From assembly GCA_028689995.1 (NCBI GenBank), contig JAQVCB010000001.1, positions 42,326 through 92,066 of the forward strand: 49,741 bases of DNA. The letters run 5' to 3'. A model generated the notes under the pieces. The model saw nothing but the letters and a program-made list of their open reading frames with translations, did not search any database and was not told the DNA's origin. Shown here in pieces: positions 15,791 to 22,587 of this stretch (positions are counted from its first letter, which is position 1; every line of letters starts with the position of its first letter). A program made the position numbers and the translations under genes. Origin of the DNA: Candidatus Gastranaerophilales bacterium (GTDB taxonomy: Bacteria; Cyanobacteriota; Vampirovibrionia; Gastranaerophilales; UBA9579).

Positions 15791-18358
15791 TTGGCACAAC
15801 AAACATTCTTTGGACACGGACGTATCGTTCCGATTAATATTCAGGACGAAATGAAACGTTCTTATATAGATTATGCAATGTCTGTTATTGTAGGAAGGGC
15901 ATTGCCTGATGTAAGAGACGGTCTTAAACCTGTACACAGGCGTATTCTTTTTGCCATGAATGAACTTGGCATGACACCTGATAAACCTTACAAAAAATGT
16001 GCCCGTATAGTCGGGGAAGTTCTGGGTAAGTATCACCCTCATGGTGATACTGCTGTATACGATGCTCTTGTTAGAATGGCACAGGATTTTTCGACGAGAT
16101 ATCAGACAATTGATGGACATGGAAACTTCGGTAGTGTAGACGGTGACGGTGCAGCTGCTATGAGGTATACGGAAGCAAAAATGACCCAGATTGCAACCTC
16201 CATGCTTGCTGATATAGACTCTGAAACGGTTGATTTTGCACCTAACTTTGACGGCAGTTTAGAAGAGCCTACAGTTCTTCCTGTAAGACTTCCAATGCTC
16301 CTTTTAAATGGCTCGAGTGGTATAGCTGTTGGTATGGCTACAAATATTCCACCGCATAATGCCTGTGAAGTTATAGATGGAGCAGTTGCTCTTATTGATA
16401 AACCTGATATTACAATTCCTGAATTAATGCAGTATATTAAAGGACCTGATTTTCCGACCGGTGCAACTATTCTTGGAACGAACGGGATAAAATCCGCATT
16501 TGAAACAGGCAGAGGCAGTGTTGTAATGAGAGCTGTAACAACTTTTGAAGAAGTTGATGGAGGACCGGGCCGCCATGACAGAACTGCTATAATTATTTCA
16601 GAACTTCCTTATCAGGTAAATAAAGCAAGCTTAATTGAAAAAATTGCAGATCTGGTAAAAGACAAAAAAATAGAAGGAATAAGCGATCTTAGGGATGAAT
16701 CTGACAGAGACGGCATGAGAGTTGTAATTGAACTCAAAAGAGATGCCAAACCTGAAGTCGTCAAAAATAATCTATATAAATATACTTCGATGCAGTCTAC
16801 TTTTGGCGTTAACATGCTCGCACTTGTTGGCAAACAGCCGAGATTGCTCAATATCTATGAAGTTCTTAACGAATTTATCGAGCACAGAGTCGAAATTGTA
16901 ACTAAAAGAACAACTTTTGATCTTAAAAAAGCAAGAGCAAGAGCGCATATTTTAGCAGGTTTAATAATTGCTCTCGGTAATCTTGATGAAGTTATTGAAA
17001 CAATCAAGACTTCAGCTTCAGCGGATGCTGCAAGAAATGCGTTAATTTCAAAATTTGGTCTTGACCTGGATCAGGCGAATGCAATTCTTGAAATGCAATT
17101 AAGAAGATTGACAGGACTGGAACAGGAAAAAATTAATGCAGAATATCAGAACCTTAAAGTAAAAATTACTGAATATTTAGCTATTCTTGCTGATAGAAAC
17201 AAAATTCTTGCCATCATCAAGACAGAATTTTTAGAAGACAGGGAAAAATTTGGTGATGATAGAAAAACGCAGATTGTTCCTTATCAGGATGAATTAAGCA
17301 TAGTTGATTTGACGCCAAATGTACCTATGGCAATATTTATAACAAATCATGGATACATTAAAAGAATACCTCTTGATACATTTGAAAGACAGAACAGAGC
17401 AACAAGAGGAAAAGGCGGTATAAAGACTAGAGAAGATGATGATGTAGCACATTTCTTTACAGCTATGATGCATGATAAAGTTCTTTTCTTTAGTAATAAA
17501 GGTACTGTTTATAGCCTGAATGTCTATGATTTCCCTGAAGGCGGCAGAACTGCCAAAGGTTTACCAATTTTAAATCTGATTCCTATCGAACAGAGTGAGG
17601 CAATAACGGCTGTAATACCGGTATCAGAATTTGTAGATAATCGATTCCTTGTTATGTTAACTAAAAAAGGTTACATTAAGAGAATCGTACTCAATAATTT
17701 CAGCTCTATCAGAAAAAGCGGTATCATAGCAATAGGACTTGATGATGATGATATTCTTAATTGGGTAAATCTAACAGAAGCAATTGATGAAGTCATTATC
17801 GGGACAAGTCATGGCATGGCAATAAGATTCCCTGCTGCACAACTTAGACCGCTTGGAAGAAGTGCCAGAGGTGTAACAGCTATCAAGCTTAGAGCAGGCG
17901 ATTCAATAGTTGGTTGTGATATAGTTCCTAAACATCAAACAGCTGATGTACTTGTTGTTACAACTGATGGATATGGTAAAAGAAGTGCAGTATCAGAATT
18001 CAGACCTCAAAACAGAGGCGGAATCGGTCTAATTGCAACCAAATTTAAAAAACCAACGAGCAGGGTAACAGCAATTACCATTGTGGATGAAAATGATGAA
18101 ATCATGATTGTCACGCTAAATGGTGTTGTAACAAGACAGAAAGCAGGAAACATATCTAAACAGGGTAGATCTGCAACAGGAGTCTGTGTACAATCACTTG
18201 TTGATGATGATTTAGTTGTTGCAGTCAATAAAATTGCATTGCCTGATGAAGATGAGTCGATTGTTTTTGCAAATAAAACTGAGGAGTCTGACAATAATGA
18301 AGATGTTGGAGTAACTCAAATTGCATTAGCTATCGAGGATGATAAGATAGAAGAATAA
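15791..18358 (+). CDS. gyrA: DNA gyrase subunit A
   Basis: The 855-residue breakage-reunion subunit of gyrase. The catalytic tyrosine is Y126 in AAAMRYTEAK. The quinolone-region motif is HPHGDTAVYD with T87 and D91 in the positions of E. coli S83 and D87; threonine there is natural in many species and is not evidence of resistance. The C-terminal GyrA-box region reads QNRATRGKGG from Q534 instead of the QRRGGKG type, a form I associate with cyanobacteria. The blades of the wrapping domain and an acidic tail follow. The start is TTG, with GAGAGGA seven bases upstream. A strong terminator follows. Confidence 0.97.
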   Translation: MAQQTFFGHGRIVPINIQDEMKRSYIDYAMSVIVGRALPDVRDGLKPVHRRILFAMNELGMTPDKPYKKCARIVGEVLGKYHPHGDTAVYDALVRMAQDFSTRYQTIDGHGNFGSVDGDGAAAMRYTEAKMTQIATSMLADIDSETVDFAPNFDGSLEEPTVLPVRLPMLLLNGSSGIAVGMATNIPPHNACEVIDGAVALIDKPDITIPELMQYIKGPDFPTGATILGTNGIKSAFETGRGSVVMRAVTTFEEVDGGPGRHDRTAIIISELPYQVNKASLIEKIADLVKDKKIEGISDLRDESDRDGMRVVIELKRDAKPEVVKNNLYKYTSMQSTFGVNMLALVGKQPRLLNIYEVLNEFIEHRVEIVTKRTTFDLKKARARAHILAGLIIALGNLDEVIETIKTSASADAARNALISKFGLDLDQANAILEMQLRRLTGLEQEKINAEYQNLKVKITEYLAILADRNKILAIIKTEFLEDREKFGDDRKTQIVPYQDELSIVDLTPNVPMAIFITNHGYIKRIPLDTFERQNRATRGKGGIKTREDDDVAHFFTAMMHDKVLFFSNKGTVYSLNVYDFPEGGRTAKGLPILNLIPIEQSEAITAVIPVSEFVDNRFLVMLTKKGYIKRIVLNNFSSIRKSGIIAIGLDDDDILNWVNLTEAIDEVIIGTSHGMAIRFPAAQLRPLGRSARGVTAIKLRAGDSIVGCDIVPKHQTADVLVVTTDGYGKRSAVSEFRPQNRGGIGLIATKFKKPTSRVTAITIVDENDEIMIVTLNGVVTRQKAGNISKQGRSATGVCVQSLVDDDLVVAVNKIALPDEDESIVFANKTEESDNNEDVGVTQIALAIEDDKIEE

Positions 18359-18365
18359 AAAATAT

Positions 18366-18395
18366 AAAAAAAGCCGCTCTTGGGCGGCTTTTTTT
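18366..18395 (+). terminator. Rho-independent terminator of gyrA
   Basis: A-rich GCCGC arm (18366-18377) pairs with GCGGC plus T7 (18384-18395) around a 6-nt loop. It is only 30 bp before the hydE start, so hydE either relies on read-through or has a promoter not visible to me. Confidence 0.85.
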
Positions 18396-18425
18396 ATTTA
18401 TTCTAAAAACAGAAGTAATTAATTT

Positions 18426-19499
18426 ATGAATAAAAATCCAATAGAAATAATAATGAAAGCTGAAGAAACTAATAATCTTGAAAAAGAAGAGATTGTTATA
18501 CTTCTTCAAAGCGATGAGCATAATGACGAATTATTTAAAACAGCAGACAGAATCAGAAAGAAAAATGTCGGAGATGAAGTTCACTTAAGGGGGCTTATTG
18601 AATTTTCAAACATCTGCAAGCAAAATTGCCTTTACTGCGGACTTAGAAGAGACAATGAAAATATTCAAAGATACAGGCTTGAACCTGAGACTATTATTGA
18701 ATTTGCTCAAAAAGCTGTTTCATACGGTTTTAAGACAGTTGTGCTTCAGTCAGGTGAAGACAGTTATTTTTCTGTTGACAGAATGACTCATATTATTAAG
18801 GAAATAAAAGCTCTTGGTATTGCAATAACTCTCAGTATTGGGGAGAAAACAAAGGAAGAATATAAGGCATATAAGGAAGCAGGAGCCGATAGATATCTTG
18901 TCAGAATTGAGACATCAGACAGAGAACTTTATGAAAAAATGGATCCGGGCATGGATTTTGAAAATAGGCTAAAGTGTCTTGAATACTTAAAGGAATTTGG
19001 GTACGAAGTTGGAACGGGCTGTCTTATTGGTCTTCCAGGCCAGAGTCTTGAATCTTTGGCTAATGATATCCTGTTTTTCAAAAAAATTAATGCGGATATG
19101 ATCGGAATAGGACCTTTTATTCCAAATCATGACACACCTCTTAAAGATGCTGATGGAGGTTCTTTTGAGCTTGCATTAAAAGTCATGGCAATTACAAGAT
19201 TAGTTTTACCGGATATAAATATTCCTGCCACAACTGCCATGGAAACAATTAATCCTAACGGCAGAGTAATTGCGTTACAAAGTGGTGCCAATGTTGTCAT
19301 GCCTAATGTAACAGAGGGCGAATTCAGAAAAATGTATGCCCTTTATCCAGGAAAAATCTGTGTGGGTGATTCACCTGTAAAATGCAAAAGCTGTATAACA
19401 GATAAAATTGAAGATATAGGAAGAACTATATCTCAGGATCAGGGTTTTAGAAAGAAAAAGTCCTGCAACTGCTCCGGCGGATGCTGTAAAAATTCATAA
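18426..19499 (+). CDS. hydE: [FeFe]-hydrogenase maturase HydE (radical SAM)
   Basis: The 357-residue radical SAM enzyme has its 4Fe-4S motif CKQNCLYC at C64, C68 and C71, within GLIEFSNICKQNC, typical of HydE. HydE helps build the H-cluster of [FeFe]-hydrogenases together with HydF and HydG. The related family PylB (methylornithine synthase) is less likely: GLRRDN and IGIGPFIPNHDTPL follow the HydE pattern and no pyl genes are present. Extra cysteines, CKSC and a C-terminal CNCSGGCC tail, could hold another metal. HydF, HydG and the hydrogenase are not in the window. No clear ribosome-binding site precedes the ATG. Confidence 0.85.
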   Translation: MNKNPIEIIMKAEETNNLEKEEIVILLQSDEHNDELFKTADRIRKKNVGDEVHLRGLIEFSNICKQNCLYCGLRRDNENIQRYRLEPETIIEFAQKAVSYGFKTVVLQSGEDSYFSVDRMTHIIKEIKALGIAITLSIGEKTKEEYKAYKEAGADRYLVRIETSDRELYEKMDPGMDFENRLKCLEYLKEFGYEVGTGCLIGLPGQSLESLANDILFFKKINADMIGIGPFIPNHDTPLKDADGGSFELALKVMAITRLVLPDINIPATTAMETINPNGRVIALQSGANVVMPNVTEGEFRKMYALYPGKICVGDSPVKCKSCITDKIEDIGRTISQDQGFRKKKSCNCSGGCCKNS

Positions 19500-19500
19500 T

Positions 19501-19516
19501 TTGAGAATAGTCTCAA
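19501..19516. terminator. Small hairpin between convergent genes
   Basis: TTGAGA and TCTCAA pair around ATAG just after the hydE stop and across the stop of the convergent phosphatase gene. The stem is short, so its role as a terminator is uncertain. Confidence 0.35.
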
Positions 19517-20223
19517 TTTATAGTTGCATATGAAGAAGTTATTTTGGGTATAGAAGATTCACTTTGCTGCTTTATTAAAGATGTTGTTTTTAATAAAGAA
19601 AATTCACCTTGCTGTTCTATATTAGAAGATTTTCTAAATGATTCAGCTTGTTTTTTAAGAAATTTTATAAATTCTGGATGACTAATTTCCTCATGTCCAA
19701 AATTTTTCATTTCTTTAATTGCATTTTCAACTGGCCAATTTTCTCTTGCAATCTTGTATATTGCGCACATAAATCCTGTTCTGTCTTGTCCTTGAAAACA
19801 ATGAACAAAAATTTTACCTTCAGTATTATCAACTATTTGTAAAAACTTCTCTACTTGTTTTCTGGATGGCTGTACATAAAGGTTCATAGGGATATGTTCA
19901 AATTTAATGCCAAATAACAATTTTGCAAGTTTTTCTTTAATATGATCCTGCTTACTTCCACCACTTCTGAGATTTATTATAGTTTTAATTCCATTTTTAG
20001 CGAGCATTTTAATTTGTTTAAAGGTGGGTTGTGCACCTCTATATAAGTTCTCGGAGGCTTTAGAGAAATTAGTAATACCTATCTGTCCAATACTAGTAAA
20101 AGTCGGTGCAAAACTTTTTGAAATAAGCTGAGAACTGCGCGTTTGAATTGGGTTGTATTTTAATATTTTAGCATTATTAGTGTAGTTATTATTTTGTATG
20201 TTTGGAGTTATTTTGTTAATCAT
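19513..20223 (-). CDS. Dual-specificity/tyrosine phosphatase-like protein
   Basis: A 236-residue protein with the Cys-phosphatase loop VHCFQGQDRTG (C-x5-R, C142). The region from about residue 50 (NLYRGAQPT, INLRSGG) is typical of small DSP/Siw14-type phosphatases. The first ~45 residues are polar and Asn-rich with no signal peptide, and the tail after residue 195 is Ser-rich and of low complexity; both look disordered. I chose the ATG at 20223 because GAGGA stands six bases upstream; an in-frame GTG at 20235 overlaps that site. The gene is convergent with hydE. The substrate (protein, phosphoinositide or inorganic polyphosphate) is unknown. Confidence 0.75.
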   Translation of the reverse strand: MINKITPNIQNNNYTNNAKILKYNPIQTRSSQLISKSFAPTFTSIGQIGITNFSKASENLYRGAQPTFKQIKMLAKNGIKTIINLRSGGSKQDHIKEKLAKLLFGIKFEHIPMNLYVQPSRKQVEKFLQIVDNTEGKIFVHCFQGQDRTGFMCAIYKIARENWPVENAIKEMKNFGHEEISHPEFIKFLKKQAESFRKSSNIEQQGEFSLLKTTSLIKQQSESSIPKITSSYATIN

Positions 20224-20368
20224 AATATTCCTCACTTAATCATGCTATTTCTTACAATATGAATTATTATGTCAATTATAATATGAAGATTTTGTTTTGA
20301 TAAATTTATAAAACATGTAAAAACAAAGAATTGCTAATAAATTGTATTTTTTTTAAAAAAGTTAATAT

Positions 20369-20420
20369 AAATAATTTAACCCTGTTACGGATTTTGTCCA
20401 ATAACAGGGTTAAATTATTT
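20369..20420 (-). terminator. Terminator of the infC-rpmI-rplT operon
   Basis: A 19-bp perfect stem (20369-20387 with 20402-20420) lies 14 bp after the rplT stop on the minus strand. A T-rich stretch follows a few bases later. Confidence 0.7.
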
Positions 20421-20433
20421 ATTTAAAGTATTT

Positions 20434-20799
20434 TTATGCAGTAACTAAAAGATGCTGTTTTGCAGTTTCGGCAACTTTTCCGAATGCAACAGGATCTGTA
20501 ACTGCTATATCAGCAAGCATTTTTCTGTTAATGCTGATATTTGCCAGTTTAAGTCCATGTGCAAGTCTGCTGTATGAAAGGCCATGAATTCTGGCTGCTG
20601 CATTGATTCTTGCAATCCAAAGACGTCTGAATACTCTTTTTTTATTTCTACGATCTCTGTATTGGTATTTTAAAGCTTTCATTACAGCTTGATTAGCTAC
20701 AACGAACATCTTGCTTCTTGAACCTTTAAAGCTCTTTGCTAGTTTTAAAATTTTCTTGTGTCTTTTGCGGAGTACATTACCGCGTTTTACTCTTGACAT
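20434..20799 (-). CDS. rplT: 50S ribosomal protein L20
   Basis: The 121-residue L20 begins [19 protein letters not shown] and includes [14 protein letters not shown] and GLSYSRL. It binds 23S rRNA early in assembly and in many bacteria represses its own operon by binding the leader. The start at 20799 has AGGAG six bases upstream; a longer frame from 20829 has no family support. It lies about 200 bp after rpmI, an unusually wide gap filled by a palindromic repeat (20931-21000) and an AT-rich part. Confidence 0.96.
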   Translation of the reverse strand: MSRVKRGNVLRKRHKKILKLAKSFKGSRSKMFVVANQAVMKALKYQYRDRRNKKRVFRRLWIARINAAARIHGLSYSRLAHGLKLANISINRKMLADIAVTDPVAFGKVAETAKQHLLVTA

Positions 20800-20930
20800 G
20801 TTCTGCTCCTTTTTAAATATCACTCCCATTTAAGGGGGAGAGCGGCTATAGGCATAGGTGAGCCATGAGCCTTACTATTAACTGTTACATTGGAATAATT
20901 TTACGGAAAAAGAATGCTCCCGTTGCTTTG

Positions 20931-21000
20931 GAACGAGTTGCGAAAATCTCTTTGCACCGCCGCCTGCGCGTCTCCGCACAAGATTTTCTTCACTCCCGCT
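20931..21000. repeat. Stop-codon-associated palindromic repeat E1
   Basis: The element runs from GAACGAGTT to CACTCCCGCT and touches the TAG stop of rpmI. Its middle (GCGAAAATCT..CCGCCGCC..AAGATTTTCTTC) can fold back. It closely resembles E2 at 22513-22586 and shares its ends with E4 (45123-45194) and E5 (37077-37145). Confidence 0.75.
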
Positions 21001-21208
21001 ATCTTGAATATTTGATATAAGGTAACTCAAGTTTAACTTTATCTAGATTTGTCTCTGATACAGCTACCATTCCTGAAAGACGTCTTCTTCTTTCAGCACA
21101 TTTGTGTGTTAATAAATGTTTTTTACCGGCCTGTCTGCGTAGAATTTTGCCATTTGCAGTTACTTTATATCTTTTTGCACCGGCACGATGCGTCTTCATT
21201 TTTGGCAT
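20999..21208 (-). CDS. rpmI: 50S ribosomal protein L35
   Basis: A 69-residue basic protein beginning MPKMKTHRAGAKRYK, with KKHLLTHK and RRRRLSG as in the L35 family. It is a structural protein of the large subunit. It sits in the conserved infC-rpmI-rplT order, 84 bp after infC. GAGAAAC precedes the ATG. The C-terminal codons and stop run straight into repeat E1. Confidence 0.96.
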   Translation of the reverse strand: MPKMKTHRAGAKRYKVTANGKILRRQAGKKHLLTHKCAERRRRLSGMVAVSETNLDKVKLELPYIKYSR

Positions 21209-21292
21209 GATTGTTTCTCCTGAATATTTATATCTTTTAATTGAGTATAGTCTACAATAAAATTATTTTTTATTCATGTTTTCTTTTTAATT

Positions 21293-21832
21293 TTACTGAT
21301 TTGTAGAAGGAGCAAGTATCATTACAACGTTTTTTCCTTCCATACCAGGATTCTTTTCCATTAAGTAAGTAATATCCTGAAGGTCGCTTATTATTCTTTT
21401 TGCTAGATCAAATGCTAAACTTGAATGCTGAATCTCACGTCCTCTCAACATTACCATGACCTTAACCTTGTTTCCAGCCTCTAGAAACTTTTTAATATTT
21501 TTTAATCTGACATTGTAATCATGCACATCAATCTTGTAGCGCATCTTGATTTCTTTAACTTCAACAACATGCTGTTTTTTCTTTGCTTCTTTAGCTTTTT
21601 TTTCGGATTCAAACTTGTATTTACCATAATCAAGTATTTTAGCAACAGGTGGTGCTTGATTAGGACTTATAACTACTAAGTCTAAATCTTTTTCAGTAGC
21701 CATCTTGAGAGCATCTTGAGTGCTTACAACGCCGAGATTGTTACCTTCATCATCGATTAAACGAACTTCTCTGGCTCTAATTCCTTCGTTCAGAATGGGC
21801 GGCTTTGCGCCTGGAAATTTAACGTTACTAAT
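21293..21832 (-). CDS. infC: Translation initiation factor IF-3, ATT start
   Basis: A 179-residue IF-3 with LNEGIRAREVRLID in the N-domain and MVMLRGREIQHSS and VMILAPSTNQ in the C-domain; E. coli IF-3 has 180. No ATG, GTG or TTG stands at the expected start. An ATT codon (21830-21832) is preceded nine bases earlier by GGAGG (21842-21846). IF-3 genes of several bacteria start with AUU, which lets IF-3 repress its own translation because it rejects such codons. The open frame goes further upstream to 21928 only by running through the tRNA-Leu gene, so the longer start is rejected. It heads the infC-rpmI-rplT operon. Confidence 0.93.
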   Translation of the reverse strand: MSNVKFPGAKPPILNEGIRAREVRLIDDEGNNLGVVSTQDALKMATEKDLDLVVISPNQAPPVAKILDYGKYKFESEKKAKEAKKKQHVVEVKEIKMRYKIDVHDYNVRLKNIKKFLEAGNKVKVMVMLRGREIQHSSLAFDLAKRIISDLQDITYLMEKNPGMEGKNVVMILAPSTNQ

Positions 21833-21873
21833 AAGTGTTTTCCTCCATAAATGTAAATTGCTAAATAAAAAAC

Positions 21874-21956
21874 TGCCGAAGGAGGGACTTGAACCCACAC
21901 GAGCTAGGCTCACATGTACCTGAAACATGCGTGTATACCAATTTCACCACTTCGGC
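21874..21956 (-). tRNA. tRNA-Leu, anticodon CAG
   Basis: The minus strand folds as a class II tRNA: acceptor arms GCCGAAG and CTTCGGC, a D-arm with TGGTGAAATTGGTA, anticodon stem CATGT/ACATG with loop TTCAGGT (anticodon CAG, read for CUG), a long variable arm GAGCC..GCTC and the T-loop GGTTCAAGTCCC. The discriminator is A and CCA is not encoded. It lies 28 bp before the infC ribosome-binding site and is probably co-transcribed with the operon. Confidence 0.93.
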
Positions 21957-22007
21957 ACAGAAGGCTTACAAATCTGAAATGACAAGTTCAGGATTTGTAA
22001 TATTTTT

Positions 22008-22066
22008 ACATCATTTACTTGCATCGAGATCAATCAGGATTGATTTCAACTCGGCAACAATGATGT
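22008..22066 (-). promoter_or_regulatory. Structured region upstream of tRNA-Leu-infC
   Basis: Nested dyads: ACATCATT (22008-22015) with AATGATGT (22059-22066), CGAG (22025-22028) with CTCG (22050-22053), and ATCAATC (22029-22035) with GATTGAT (22038-22044). It is about 50 bp before the 5' end of the tRNA and could be a leader hairpin of the operon or a protein-binding dyad. Confidence 0.4.
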
Positions 22067-22108
22067 TTTATACTACTACATCATTATAATAATGTAAATG
22101 TTTTTAAG

Positions 22109-22261
22109 AGACCTGTGCATAACTATATTTTTTGTCTAAAGGTGAAGATTTGCAGTCAACAGTAAAAAGGTAAAAGTCAATGGTAGTAATGATGTACCGG
22201 TAACCTGCAAAGGCTTTAGGCAGTGTTATAAGTATTAAATTAGTCAGTTATGCAGTAGTCT
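22109..22261. mobile_element. 153-bp MITE, same family as 12554-12704
   Basis: The ends AGACCTGTGCATAACTA (22109-22125) and the complement of CAGTTATGCAGTAGTCT (22245-22261) match at 13 of 17 positions and resemble the ends of the 151-bp element near 12.6 kb. TTTTAAG and TTTTATG flank it (6 of 7 match), like a decayed 7-bp duplication. TTTGCAG near 22150 pairs with CTGCAAA near 22206. No coding capacity. Confidence 0.65.
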
Positions 22262-22389
22262 TTTTATGTTATCAGGTATTTTAAAAAAAACTTTACATAT
22301 TTTAATTATATGAGATTTTTTAGCAATATTTCAATAAAGATTGTTTTTATATATATAGGAAAGCTCTCTCTTCTTAATTTCTCAAACTT

Positions 22390-22420
22390 AAATAGCTCCT
22401 GATTCAGGAGCTATTTTTTT
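22390..22420 (+). terminator. Orphan plus-strand terminator
   Basis: AAATAGCTCCTGA pairs with TCAGGAGCTATTT and is followed by T7 on the plus strand. No plus-strand gene lies upstream as far as the tRNA region, so it may end a small RNA transcribed from about 22355. The minus strand lacks a comparable T-run. Confidence 0.6.
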
Positions 22421-22512
22421 ATGCTTTTATGTAATTCCCCGCTTAGCATTGGAATGAGCTTTTTCTTAGGAAAATTCATCGTTTCCCAAAGAAACGCTCT
22501 CGCATCGCACAT

Positions 22513-22586
22513 GAACGAGTTACGAAAATCTTTTTACGCCGCCGCCTTCGCGTCGTCGAACAAGCTTTTCTTCACTCCCGCTTCGC
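22513..22586. repeat. Stop-codon-associated palindromic repeat E2
   Basis: It runs from GAACGAGTTACGAAAATC through CGCCGCCGCC and CGTCG to TTCTTCACTCCCGCTTCG. It ends two bases from the stop of the EF-G-like gene. It is closest to E1 (20931-21000). Confidence 0.75.
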
Positions 22587-22587
22587 A

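Noticed and set aside
16036-16063. Threonine at the quinolone-region position of GyrA (T87) as a resistance mutation
   Set aside because: Threonine or serine are both natural at this site; D91 is also unchanged.
18426-19499. Reading the radical SAM gene as biotin synthase or PylB
   Set aside because: The spacing and flanks of the CxxxCxxC motif and the IGPFIPNHDTPL block follow HydE, and no biotin or pyrrolysine genes are linked.
21833-21928. Longer infC start at 21928
   Set aside because: The extra 32 codons run through the tRNA-Leu gene and precede the GGAGG site used by the ATT start; nothing in that part resembles IF-3.
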